Assembly (NCBI GenBank): GCA_018817035.1
Contig: JAHIUV010000075.1
Span: forward strand, 1-21,784
DNA: 21,784 bases
Direction of reading: 5' to 3'
Source of the DNA: Candidatus Omnitrophota bacterium
Lineage (GTDB): Bacteria > Omnitrophota > Gorgyraeia > Gorgyraeales > Gorgyraeaceae
The translations under genes and the position numbers were made by a program. Each line of letters starts with the position of its first letter. Position 1 is the stretch's first letter. The notes under the pieces were generated by a model. The model saw only the letters and a list, made by a program, of their open reading frames with translations, ran no database searches and was not told the origin of the DNA. This document shows positions 1 through 7,746 of the stretch, in pieces.

Positions 1-607
1 AAATACCATCCATATCCTGATCCGGCATAATGCCCACAAATTCATTCTTCTTTAAAAGAGCTATTACGTCTTTTGCCGAAGCGTCCCTATGTAGGACATT
101 GACGCCATTGCGCTTCCTGGCTTTTGCTAAAAAGTCCTCAAAGCGTTCCATCCTGACACGCCTGGCGATCACGTTTACCTTGTATCCTTTTATGGCAAAA
201 TAATGCGCCATAAGCTCCCAGTTCCCGAAATGGCCCGAGAGGACTATGCCGCCTTTACCCTGTCGAATAATACGTTCAATAGTCTCTATACCTCTGCACG
301 CTATATAACCGTCTATATTATCCTTGTTAAATTTGGACAAAGACACTACTTCGACAAAATTCTTGCCAAGATTTTCAAAGACCTGTCTCGCTATAAACCT
401 TTTTTCCTCTGCGGATTTAGAGCCGCCAAAAGCAATATCCAGATTGCCCAGGGCCTGATTCCGCGTCTTTTTAAGCGCGTAAAAGCCTATTTTTCCAAGA
501 TACTGTCCGAGTAAAAGTCCAAACCTGATCGGCAGGATAAAAATAACAAAACCCGCGATTCTAAAGAGCGCGTAAATAACAACTCGGCTGGATTTCTTCT
601 GTGCCAT
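1..607 (-). CDS. lpxL: LpxL/HtrB-family lipid A acyltransferase, 3' end cut by the window
   Basis: This is the N-terminal 202 residues of a lysophospholipid acyltransferase of the LpxL/HtrB/MsbB family, which adds a secondary acyl chain to lipid A at the inner membrane. A hydrophobic anchor lies at about residues 10-35. The family catalytic HX4E motif is present as HFGNWE (H126, E131). It is followed by the usual basic stretch (IARRVRM, about 148-153) and the PDQD motif near residue 195. Family members are about 290-310 residues, so roughly a third is missing past the left edge. ATG 607 is chosen because the same frame has a stop (TGA at 623-625) just upstream with no other good start between. 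There is no clear Shine-Dalgarno sequence. The family call is firm; the exact acyl position is not known. Confidence 0.93.
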   Translation of the reverse strand, partial: MAQKKSSRVVIYALFRIAGFVIFILPIRFGLLLGQYLGKIGFYALKKTRNQALGNLDIAFGGSKSAEEKRFIARQVFENLGKNFVEVVSLSKFNKDNIDGYIACRGIETIERIIRQGKGGIVLSGHFGNWELMAHYFAIKGYKVNVIARRVRMERFEDFLAKARKRNGVNVLHRDASAKDVIALLKKNEFVGIMPDQDMDGI

Positions 608-618
608 AACCGCAATAT

Positions 619-646
619 AGTATCATACACAAAGGATATAAGTCAA
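619..646 (-). promoter_or_regulatory. Possible sigma-70 promoter for the acyltransferase gene
   Basis: On the minus strand, TTGACT (641-646) is followed after 16 nt by GATACT (619-624). An overlapping TATGAT lies at 622-627. The predicted start of transcription would be only about 5 nt before ATG 607, so the mRNA would be nearly leaderless, which fits the missing ribosome binding site. The -10 match is imperfect and this is a prediction by eye. Confidence 0.35.
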
Positions 647-716
647 TATAATTAGGGGAGATTCGAGCTAAAATATTGCAATTGAAATTTTAACATAGTG
701 ACAGGCAGCGCGATTC

Positions 717-2423
717 CTATCCTGATAATTTTACAGCCATAAAGATCATGTCCTCTTCCATGGGCACGCCCTTACTAAAACGCTTTATCCGCCCAAGGAG
801 GGTTTTCGTTAACTTCCGGGCTGACATATCCTCATTATCCCGGATAAATCCCTTCAGTTTTTCTATGCCAAATAACCTACCCTGCCTGTTTCTTGTCTTT
901 GTCACTCCGCTGTTACATAACAGGATCACATCTTTCTTTTTTATCTGGATAAGCTTCTCCGAAAACATCATTCCTTTCGCTATTCCCAAAGGCATCGCGT
1001 CATCTTGAGAAAAAATCTCAAAGGCCTTCTCTTCGTAACGAAAAACGACCAGGGGATTGCCTCCCGCGTTAGAAAACTTGATCAGATTCCCTCCTGACTC
1101 TAAAATCAGGTAGGCAGCTCCGACAAAAAACTTTTTATTCTCTTTCACCAATGGCTCATTCAATGCCGCCAAGGTTTTATTCGTCCCCAGGTCAAAAGAT
1201 GCCTGACTTTTAAAGATATCTTTTATTTTCCTTACATAGCCTTCAGATTCCTTCCCTCTTGCCGGGACATCTCCGATCAAGAGCCCCATCCTGTTGCCTG
1301 CCTGAGCTATAAACTCATAAAACCCTTTTTGCGCGCCGCCTCCTGATAAACGATGCGTAAACCCTATGTCAAAACCTTTGATCCTTGGCAGGCCCAAAGT
1401 AATTGCCTTTTTTTTGAAGTAACTATTCACAGCGCCGGCCGTTATCAATATAAAAAAAGCCATAACAGGCCCTATCACATCAATATAGATATGTTTAAAC
1501 ACAACTGACAAGATGACCATTAAAAGATAAAAGGCCAAAAAAACCAGGCCAAAAAAAACAAACTTAACAATGTTAAGCCTTAGCAAAAAAAAGCCCGGCA
1601 CCAAACCAATAGCCAATATTATCAACAGAGATAAGCCTTTTGGAATAAAACCTATCGCATCCCCTTTGAGTATAGCATTCAAAAAACAGGCTTGCGTCTC
1701 GACAATCCCCGAAAAACCCAGCAGGCAAATCCCGCCCCTTAAATCCGCAGCGTTAAGCTTTTCTATTTCTTCATAAGAATATCTCCGGAATCTTTTTTTC
1801 CCCGCGTACACAGATACCGCGCCGGTCCTGTCATTTACCGGAATTTTAACTCCGGATGGTTCGATATTTAAATAATCCGCCGCTAAAACCACGGATAGGG
1901 AAAAATAATCTCTTTTATCATACCTGACTATAGGCGGGAATTTTATCAGATGGCCTTTGGCTTCATAATTTAAATGGCCGACAGCCGGGGCTATTTCGGG
2001 GATCCGCTCAGGAATAGGGCCCCGCCTCAACTCTTTGGCTAAAAACGCGCCTTTTCTTTTTTCTGAAAGTTTGATCCCATTAAAAATAACAGGGTAAAAA
2101 ACACGCTTCAAAACAACGCCGCCATAAGACAACGGGGCTTCATCGACAGGGACGGTTATTCCGACAGAACGCGCTCCGTGCTTTAACAGAGAGGCAGCGA
2201 TTCGAGCAAGGTCTTTTCTGTTAAAAACATCCGCATTGATCTCGACTATGACTATATCACGGCACGGCGGGCCTTCGGGGATCGATCCATACAGCGCTTC
2301 CAGGGCCTTTGACTCATAAGGCTCAAGCGCGCCTATATAAGAAAAAAGCCCTATCAGGGCAGTTAAAATAAAACCTATAAATAAATAAAGTCTGTTTCTT
2401 TTTAATTTTTTTTCCAAAGCCAC
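717..2423 (-). CDS. CHASE2 membrane sensor with degenerate SpoIIE/PP2C phosphatase domain
   Basis: This 568-residue protein has a first membrane segment at about 11-31, then a CHASE2-like extracytoplasmic domain (about 35-255, with the typical RDIVIVEIN start). Three further membrane helices follow (about 263-281, 285-308, 312-336), then a cytoplasmic SpoIIE/PP2C-like domain (about 350-568). Family landmarks are IGDV (383-386), NAGG (452-455), PLG (478-480) and a terminal EED (556-558). Two metal-binding sites look lost: the usual GGD is GGG (361-363) and the usual TDG is NSG (504-506). CHASE2 domains sense unknown extracellular signals, and SpoIIE-type domains usually dephosphorylate anti-sigma antagonists. 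Here catalysis is doubtful and a binding role is possible. The start overlaps the upstream PilZ gene by 22 nt, so the pair is probably co-transcribed and translationally coupled. No anti-sigma partner is visible. Confidence 0.82.
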   Translation of the reverse strand: MALEKKLKRNRLYLFIGFILTALIGLFSYIGALEPYESKALEALYGSIPEGPPCRDIVIVEINADVFNRKDLARIAASLLKHGARSVGITVPVDEAPLSYGGVVLKRVFYPVIFNGIKLSEKRKGAFLAKELRRGPIPERIPEIAPAVGHLNYEAKGHLIKFPPIVRYDKRDYFSLSVVLAADYLNIEPSGVKIPVNDRTGAVSVYAGKKRFRRYSYEEIEKLNAADLRGGICLLGFSGIVETQACFLNAILKGDAIGFIPKGLSLLIILAIGLVPGFFLLRLNIVKFVFFGLVFLAFYLLMVILSVVFKHIYIDVIGPVMAFFILITAGAVNSYFKKKAITLGLPRIKGFDIGFTHRLSGGGAQKGFYEFIAQAGNRMGLLIGDVPARGKESEGYVRKIKDIFKSQASFDLGTNKTLAALNEPLVKENKKFFVGAAYLILESGGNLIKFSNAGGNPLVVFRYEEKAFEIFSQDDAMPLGIAKGMMFSEKLIQIKKKDVILLCNSGVTKTRNRQGRLFGIEKLKGFIRDNEDMSARKLTKTLLGRIKRFSKGVPMEEDMIFMAVKLSG

Positions 2424-3373
2424 CGCGCTATCCTTCTGTGCTGTTCATCTGAGTCAAGAATGTCTTCCGAATGCGGCTGGGCAGGATACCCTGCTTCTTC
2501 AATCGATAGGCCTTCCGGTAACTTCCTCTCCACAAAGATCTCTTTTTCCGCCTCTTCTTTTTCAAAAAACAATGCCTTCTGTCCGCCGACATTAAGGCAG
2601 CGGTAGCCAAGGACTTTTATGTCTATCGGCTTAATATACGACATCTGACGCCTAAAAGATAAGGAAAACAAAGGGCCTATAAGCACGACTCTCGGACTCT
2701 GCGCGAAATCAATGTCATCGCGGTAAATACGCTTTAACAAAGAAGTATTACGTAATACCCAATCATAATGTTTCAGCGCTTCCATCAGCATAGTTTCGTT
2801 CTCTTCGACAGTTAACTCGATAACGACCAACTGACCTGTCAAATCCATGCCTAATAAATCAAGAAAACCGCCTTCTTCCGGATCTATCTTTTCATCTATT
2901 ATCCTTAATCCATGCTCTATGGACTCAACACTTTTTTTTACAAGTGAAAAAAGTTCATCTTTGTCCTTTAGATCTATCTTAGTAACTATACAGGAAGGGC
3001 TCGTGCCTGAAAATCTTTGCCTCTCCGCTTCCATGGTCAATAATCTCGCTATCCTGGAGCGGTCAAAACCGCTTATTTCAGCAAACCTCAGCCCTGCTTC
3101 GTAATCACCTATAGGGCCTTCATCTTCCCCGGTTATTTCTTTGAGCCACGCGATCTCCCCTTCAGCTAAAACAGGCTGGCGCTCGTCCGGAAGAGAGATC
3201 TTAAGCCCGACAGGAAAAGATTCATCCGGCTTTTTTTGAATACGCACACGCATTCCTCCTGTGCTGATATCCTGGCTTAAACAAGTAGAGGACATTGAAA
3301 AATCCTGCCTTAATGACCGATAGTCGACCTTTATAGGCATATTTAAACGCACAGATTTTCTTTTCTCTATCAT
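2402..3373 (-). CDS. PilZ domain fused to NucS/DUF91-like PD-(D/E)XK nuclease-fold domain
   Basis: This 323-residue protein begins with a PilZ domain (about 3-112). Both c-di-GMP-binding signatures are intact: RxxxR (R5, R9) and DxSxxG (D35, S37, G40). After a linker, residues about 135-255 match the C-terminal domain of NucS/DUF91-type endonucleases: LDLLGMD (171-177), VVIEL (183-187) and then HYDWV (202-206). The active-site pattern D...ExK is only partly kept: D172 and E186 are present but the lysine is T188. A charged tail of about 60 residues follows. PilZ proteins are c-di-GMP receptors and NucS domains cut DNA; joining them is unusual. With the lysine missing it may bind DNA or protein without cutting. 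Start ATG 3373 is supported by GGAGG four bases upstream. The next gene overlaps by 22 nt. Confidence 0.8.
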   Translation of the reverse strand: MIEKRKSVRLNMPIKVDYRSLRQDFSMSSTCLSQDISTGGMRVRIQKKPDESFPVGLKISLPDERQPVLAEGEIAWLKEITGEDEGPIGDYEAGLRFAEISGFDRSRIARLLTMEAERQRFSGTSPSCIVTKIDLKDKDELFSLVKKSVESIEHGLRIIDEKIDPEEGGFLDLLGMDLTGQLVVIELTVEENETMLMEALKHYDWVLRNTSLLKRIYRDDIDFAQSPRVVLIGPLFSLSFRRQMSYIKPIDIKVLGYRCLNVGGQKALFFEKEEAEKEIFVERKLPEGLSIEEAGYPAQPHSEDILDSDEQHRRIARWLWKKN

Positions 3374-3399
3374 ATTGCCTCCGAAATTCTATACATTAC

Positions 3400-3428
3400 A
3401 TTCTATCATTTCTGTTTTTGATTTTCAA
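3400..3428 (-). promoter_or_regulatory. Sigma-70 promoter of the PilZ-CHASE2 gene pair
   Basis: On the minus strand, TTGAAA (3423-3428), a 17-nt spacer and TAGAAT (3400-3405), preceded by TG one base upstream (extended -10). The predicted start near 3393 leaves a leader of about 20 nt carrying GGAGG before ATG 3373. The 125-nt gap after the pilus operon (3374-3498) is AT-rich. It holds no convincing terminator, so read-through from the operon is possible. Confidence 0.6.
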
Positions 3429-3498
3429 CTAATTTAAAATATTTTTAATAACATTTAAAAGACTGCCTTACTATAAACTTTTTCTATAAAAACAGGCT

Positions 3499-5673
3499 TT
3501 ATTGGTCCTGCATTTGTATGGAAATTATGTGCCAACGGACCGCTTCAGAAGCATTCCCCAAAGAAGAGTAATTATGACTCAATAAAAACGTGTTTCTGGA
3601 ATAATATTCATTTTCCTGTATAATACCGGCGAGATACTCGGGGTCAACTTCTAAAGGATAAGTCTGCTTCTTTCTTAATTCAAGAGGAGTTAGATTGGTA
3701 AGCGGTTCCAGCAAATCCTCGGCTTCCTGATATCTACCAAAGATAATATAAGCCTCTGTCAAAGAATTTATCACGTCAAGTTGATATGGATTGTTCTCCA
3801 ATATGCCCTTCCAGTATTCTATAGCCTCATCATAAAAACCTTTTTCGCAGATAAGCTTTGCCAGGCTGTTGCGTATATAAAAGATCTCCGCAAAACTCAG
3901 GGATTCTTCATATCTGTCCTTTGCCTCGGCAAACTGCCCTCTTTTTTCGGCGGCCTTTGCCTTTAGGCCGAGGATCAGCGGATCGAGTGGCTGGTTCACG
4001 CCGGATAAAAAGACACCATCCCATAGGCCTTCCGCCTTATCAAACCAGCCTTTTGAATAATACAGGCTTCCCAAAGAAATATTTAAGATAGGTTCTTCCG
4101 GAAAAAGAGCCTGCTGTTTCTTTAATTCCTCTATCATGCTGTTTACCTTAATCTGCTTGATGGCCAAAGGGTCAAATTTATATTTATTGGCTTTCTTGTA
4201 ATAGGAATTCGCCTTCAGGAACATGCCTTTTTTTTCTTCCTTCTGCGCCTTATTGTAATAAGCCAGGGCTTTGCGTCTTTTTCTTTCTTGATGCTTATCG
4301 CTCAGCGATTCTTTTATTCTCAGTATAAAACTTTTACCCCTGGCCTTTGCTAAAAACCTCTTATCCCGGCCGGCATCAGCGCTTTTAGGAGAGCTTAATT
4401 TTGACTTGACCATGTCTATCTTCTTCAAGACTTCAGGATCGTTTTGCCGGATCACAAGCGCTCTCTTAAAAATAGACAATGCCCGATGCCAATCTTTCGC
4501 TTCGATAAAGCTATCCCCCTGCTTAATTAACGTGCCGCGGCCCGTCTCTTTCCTTAAACGGAATTCCTTTGCCTTTTCTATCAGGGACTGGATATTTACG
4601 CTGTCTTCTTGAGGCGCAGACACGATCGCCTTTTCCCATTCTTGTATAGCCTCATCATACCTTCCCCGCTCAAAATAACTATGCCCTTTGAGCATATGCT
4701 CCCTGATAATATCCGTTCCCGCTAAAGCATCGGAAAGTTCTTTTTTGTCGTCAACTCTGGCGCGCGATAAAGAAGCCTTGTCCACCCTTATATTCAGCGC
4801 TGAAGGAGAAAGTTCTTTTAAAGCCATCCTTTCCTTTGTTTTTTGTATCGAGGAAAGCGCCTCCCTGTAAAAAGGCTCTATCTCTAATGCCTTGGAATAC
4901 GCCGCTATCGCTTCAGTATACCTGCCTTGATCAAAAAGTTCTTTTCCTCTCTTCATGTGCCTTTGTATTATCCTGCTGGATACTTTTGTAAATTCCCCTT
5001 TCATCTTCCGGGCATACTCAGTACTGCCGTAATTTTCGATCAATTTTCCATAATCAGCCATAAAACCGGCGCTGTAATATTCCCTTTTCGCGATTTTCTG
5101 CTGAAGCACTTTATAGATGTCCCGGGCGGTCTTTTTTTCGGCCTTACTCTGGTAGGCATGGCTGCTCAGAAAAACCACAGACACGGCTATAGCCAGGCCC
5201 GCGACAGCCAGTATCCAGTTTGAAGGTATGTAATAATTTACTTTTGCCCAGTCTGACGGCTTAAACTTATGCTGGGATTCTCGGATAAACGACCTGGGGT
5301 CGGTAAGGCTTAAAACTTCTGACATCTTTTTCTGCAGTTTGAACTGTTCGTCCAGAGGCATGATCTTTAATATTTCTTCCAAATAAAAAATGGCCTCTTT
5401 ATAGAGGCCATTTTTAAAACATCTGTCCACATGGATCTTGCTTCCCTGAATATCCCAGAGTTTCTTTTCAGTCTCTTTCTTTAGGGCCTTAGCGGCTGTA
5501 TTCTCACTGTCTACCTCCAAGACCTTGTTTAATTTCTCAATAGCCTTCTGAAAATCATACTCTCCTAAAGATTTTTTCGCTTCGGTTAAATCATTCTGGA
5601 TGCCGTCACTACACTGCCCGCAAAAATTCCCGCCTTCGCCTATCTCTTTTTTGCACCATTTACATATAGCCAT
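3499..5673 (-). CDS. Zinc-ribbon TPR membrane protein, last gene of the pilus operon
   Basis: This 724-residue protein starts with a short zinc ribbon of four cysteines (C4, C7, C18, C21). TPR-like helices follow (about 30-115), then one transmembrane helix (about 152-172) and a long C-terminal array of tetratricopeptide repeats. Examples lie near 240-275, 330-365, 385-420 and 530-680, with typical patterns such as YTEAIAAYSKALEIEP and YDEAIQEWEKAI. The N-terminal part is probably cytoplasmic and the TPR array periplasmic, or the reverse; the sequence does not settle this. TPR proteins in pilus loci (PilF/PilW, MshN, TfpA types) help secretin or pilus assembly. This one lacks a lipobox, so it is not a PilF-type lipoprotein. 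It lies 21 nt after pilC. A terminator-like hairpin lies within codons 87-96. The specific function is unknown. Confidence 0.8.
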   Translation of the reverse strand: MAICKWCKKEIGEGGNFCGQCSDGIQNDLTEAKKSLGEYDFQKAIEKLNKVLEVDSENTAAKALKKETEKKLWDIQGSKIHVDRCFKNGLYKEAIFYLEEILKIMPLDEQFKLQKKMSEVLSLTDPRSFIRESQHKFKPSDWAKVNYYIPSNWILAVAGLAIAVSVVFLSSHAYQSKAEKKTARDIYKVLQQKIAKREYYSAGFMADYGKLIENYGSTEYARKMKGEFTKVSSRIIQRHMKRGKELFDQGRYTEAIAAYSKALEIEPFYREALSSIQKTKERMALKELSPSALNIRVDKASLSRARVDDKKELSDALAGTDIIREHMLKGHSYFERGRYDEAIQEWEKAIVSAPQEDSVNIQSLIEKAKEFRLRKETGRGTLIKQGDSFIEAKDWHRALSIFKRALVIRQNDPEVLKKIDMVKSKLSSPKSADAGRDKRFLAKARGKSFILRIKESLSDKHQERKRRKALAYYNKAQKEEKKGMFLKANSYYKKANKYKFDPLAIKQIKVNSMIEELKKQQALFPEEPILNISLGSLYYSKGWFDKAEGLWDGVFLSGVNQPLDPLILGLKAKAAEKRGQFAEAKDRYEESLSFAEIFYIRNSLAKLICEKGFYDEAIEYWKGILENNPYQLDVINSLTEAYIIFGRYQEAEDLLEPLTNLTPLELRKKQTYPLEVDPEYLAGIIQENEYYSRNTFLLSHNYSSLGNASEAVRWHIISIQMQDQ
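5386..5415 (-). terminator. Terminator-like perfect inverted repeat inside the zinc-ribbon TPR gene
   Basis: The left arm 5386-5398 and right arm 5403-5415 are perfectly complementary over 13 bp around a 4-nt loop. The stem has a GC-rich AGAGGCC core with an A-tract on one side and a T-tract on the other. Read on the coding (minus) strand, it is a hairpin followed by six T, the form of an intrinsic terminator. It lies about 260 nt into the open reading frame (codons 87-96) and is symmetric enough to work in both directions. Activity is not proven. Confidence 0.5.
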
Positions 5674-5694
5674 TATTTTTATTCTATCGGTTTT

Positions 5695-6918
5695 TTAAGC
5701 GGCGCCCCTGAACAATTTGATCATATTCCAAAGAGGCAGGAATATAGCCAGGGCCATGCCTAATACCACCATACCTAAGAGCGCGGTCATGATAGGCTCG
5801 ATCAAAGTAGTAAGGTTTTTGACCGTAGACTTTATTTCCAGGTCATAATACTCGGAGATGGATTTAAGCATATCCGACAGCGCGCCTGTTTTTTCTCCGA
5901 TAGCGATCATGTGCCCCATCAGCGGAGGAAATATTTTGCTTTTCATCATCGAGTTGGATATTCCTCTGCCGTCGGCTACGCTCTGACGCATATTCTCAAC
6001 CTCTTTTCCCATGACAACATTTCCTATAGTAATAGACACTATCTCTAATGTCCTTAATATAGGGAGGCCGCTCTCGTTCAGGACATTAAACATAGTAGCG
6101 AACCTCAACATCGCTACCTTAGTGAAAAGCTTTCCAAAAACAGGCAATTTTAACTTTAAACTATCGATCTGCCATCTTCCTATTTTTGTATTCGCGAAGC
6201 GATGAAAAGCATACCCTATGCCCATCAACGAAGGGATAAATATATACCACATATGAGTGACGATATAGTTAGCGGCGACCAATATCCTCGTAGGGAGGGG
6301 GAGGTTTGTTTCAAAACGAGCGTACATTGAGTTGAAATTCGGGACAACAAAAACTACCAGTACAAAAGAAGCTATACCCATCGCTAAAACAGTCAATATA
6401 GGATAACGCATGGCTGTCGTGACATTAGTGGAGGTTTCCATGTCCCTCTCCATCATCTCGGCTAAACGCAGCAATACCTTGTCCAAGACACCGCCGGCCT
6501 CTCCGGCAACCACAGAATTCACGTAAAGCTCCGAGAATATGCCGGGGTGTTTATCGATCGCCTGAGATAAACTCGCACCTCCTTCGATATCCTGCCTGAC
6601 GTCCTTTAAGACCTTTGATAACATAGGGCTCTCGGACTGCTCTGAAAGAGCTTCTAATCCCGTAAGTATAGGTACCCCTGCTTTAACAATAGTGGCGAAC
6701 TGCCTGGTAAACATAACCAGCTCTCCGGGCTTTGCCTTTTCCTTTGGTTTAAAAATAGCTTTCAGGTCTAAAATAGGGGCTTTTTCCAAAGCAATAGAAA
6801 GTGGAAGATAACCCTGCTTGTTCAAACGCGCGGTTACCACTGCCTCCGTAGGCGCGGCTATAGACCCTGAAACAGTCTTGCCTTCCTGGGTCTGAGCTTT
6901 ATACTTATATGAGGGCAT
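5695..6918 (-). CDS. pilC: PilC/GspF/MshG inner-membrane platform protein
   Basis: This 407-residue protein has the two tandem T2SSF domains of type IV pilus and type II secretion platform proteins (about 69-192 and 270-396). Membrane helices lie near 173-194, 222-240 and 375-397. Typical motifs are present: FTRQFATIVKAGVP in the first half, and the related LRFATMFNVLNESGLP and IGEKTGALSDML in the second. It would sit in the inner membrane and couple the PilB-type motor to pilin polymerisation. The reading frame is open up to 7014, but ATG 6918 is preferred. It begins with the family-typical MPSYKYKA, has GGAG seven bases upstream, lies 2 nt after the previous stop, and gives the normal family length. 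The longer start would overlap the AAA ATPase gene by 94 nt. Confidence 0.96.
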   Translation of the reverse strand: MPSYKYKAQTQEGKTVSGSIAAPTEAVVTARLNKQGYLPLSIALEKAPILDLKAIFKPKEKAKPGELVMFTRQFATIVKAGVPILTGLEALSEQSESPMLSKVLKDVRQDIEGGASLSQAIDKHPGIFSELYVNSVVAGEAGGVLDKVLLRLAEMMERDMETSTNVTTAMRYPILTVLAMGIASFVLVVFVVPNFNSMYARFETNLPLPTRILVAANYIVTHMWYIFIPSLMGIGYAFHRFANTKIGRWQIDSLKLKLPVFGKLFTKVAMLRFATMFNVLNESGLPILRTLEIVSITIGNVVMGKEVENMRQSVADGRGISNSMMKSKIFPPLMGHMIAIGEKTGALSDMLKSISEYYDLEIKSTVKNLTTLIEPIMTALLGMVVLGMALAIFLPLWNMIKLFRGAA

Positions 6919-6920
6919 GT

Positions 6921-7736
6921 TTACGCTCCAAAGTCTTTCCCGACCTGCTTTATTATATCCTTGTCTATCTTGCTTAATTTTTTTCCGAAACCTGTCAGAA
7001 GAGCAAGATCGCACATCCGGTTTATGCGCCTGGGAATGCCTCCACTGTGGTCATGTATAAATTTTATAGCGTCTAAAGTAAATATAGGACTTTTCCCTCC
7101 GGCAACCTTCATGCGATGAAGTATGTAGTCATTGGTATCCTTTTCACCTAAGCTATCCAGGTGACAGCGAATAGCGATCCTCTGCTCAAACTGTTTCAGG
7201 TCAGATATCTTATTTTTAAGCTCCGGCTGGCCTGAAAGTATAAGAGTCAGCAAAAAACGGTCCTCAAGCTGAAAATTAAGCAGCAGCCTTAATCCCTCGA
7301 ATATTCTCTCATCGTTAATAATATGCGCCTCATCGATAATGATCACTGTTTCCTTGCCGTCGCGCATGTTATCCAATAATATATTATGCAGCGTCTCCAG
7401 CAGGGGGTCGGCCAACAGCTGGTCGGCTCGCGAAGGCAGCTCGCTGGATTTAAGATTACGGACAATGGCCCGCAAGAGCTCAACATAGGTCACCTGGGGA
7501 TTATTGATAAACGCGATCTTGTATTTATCCTCTCCTAATTCCTTTAAAAGCACCTTTCCCAAAAGCGTTTTTCCGCAGCCAAAGACTCCGGTTAAAAGCG
7601 CCGCGCCCATCTTTTCGACGATACAATAGCTGATCTTCATCATGGCGTCTTCATGCTGACTGGATAAATAAAGGTACTTGGGGTCAGGGGTATTTTTAAA
7701 AGGTTTGTCGTTTAACTGCCAATATTTCTCATACAT
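6921..7736 (-). CDS. ExeA/GspA/MshM-like AAA ATPase
   Basis: This 271-residue ATPase opens with the family-typical MYEKYWQLNDKPF and TPDP motifs. Numbered from the chosen start, Walker A is GVFGCGKT (50-57) and Walker B is IIIDEAH (132-138). Sensor 1 is LSGQPEL (167-173), and GGIPRRIN lies near 232-239. ExeA-type proteins help place secretins in the peptidoglycan layer. Like MshM, this protein lacks the membrane and peptidoglycan-binding part of ExeA and ends after the AAA domain. ATG 7742, two codons upstream, is also possible. ATG 7736 is preferred because GAGG then sits 8 bases ahead, whereas it would be only 2 bases from 7742. It sits between the motor ATPase and platform genes and probably works with the secretin encoded in the same operon. 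Confidence 0.92.
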   Translation of the reverse strand: MYEKYWQLNDKPFKNTPDPKYLYLSSQHEDAMMKISYCIVEKMGAALLTGVFGCGKTLLGKVLLKELGEDKYKIAFINNPQVTYVELLRAIVRNLKSSELPSRADQLLADPLLETLHNILLDNMRDGKETVIIIDEAHIINDERIFEGLRLLLNFQLEDRFLLTLILSGQPELKNKISDLKQFEQRIAIRCHLDSLGEKDTNDYILHRMKVAGGKSPIFTLDAIKFIHDHSGGIPRRINRMCDLALLTGFGKKLSKIDKDIIKQVGKDFGA

Positions 7737-7746
7737 GATCATTGCC

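Noticed and set aside
203..514. 103-codon plus-strand reading frame at the left edge
   Set aside because: It lies antisense within the acyltransferase gene, whose HFGNWE motif and length make it the real gene.
1563..1577. CTTAAC-AAT-GTTAAG hairpin followed by T-rich sequence on the minus strand in the CHASE2 gene
   Set aside because: The 6-bp stem has only two GC pairs; too weak for a terminator and easily explained by AT-rich codons for a membrane helix.
2428..2610. 60-codon frame inside the PilZ gene on the same strand
   Set aside because: Out-of-frame shadow, basic and low-complexity, with no independent start signals.
3429..3498. Terminator after the pilus operon
   Set aside because: Only a 4-bp GCCT/AGGC pairing around a long loop and AT-rich hairpins are visible; no GC-rich stem with a following T-tract.
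6919..7014. N-terminal extension of the PilC protein by 32 codons
   Set aside because: It would overlap the AAA ATPase gene by 94 nt, has no family similarity, and ATG 6918 has a well-placed GGAG and the standard MPSYKYKA start.
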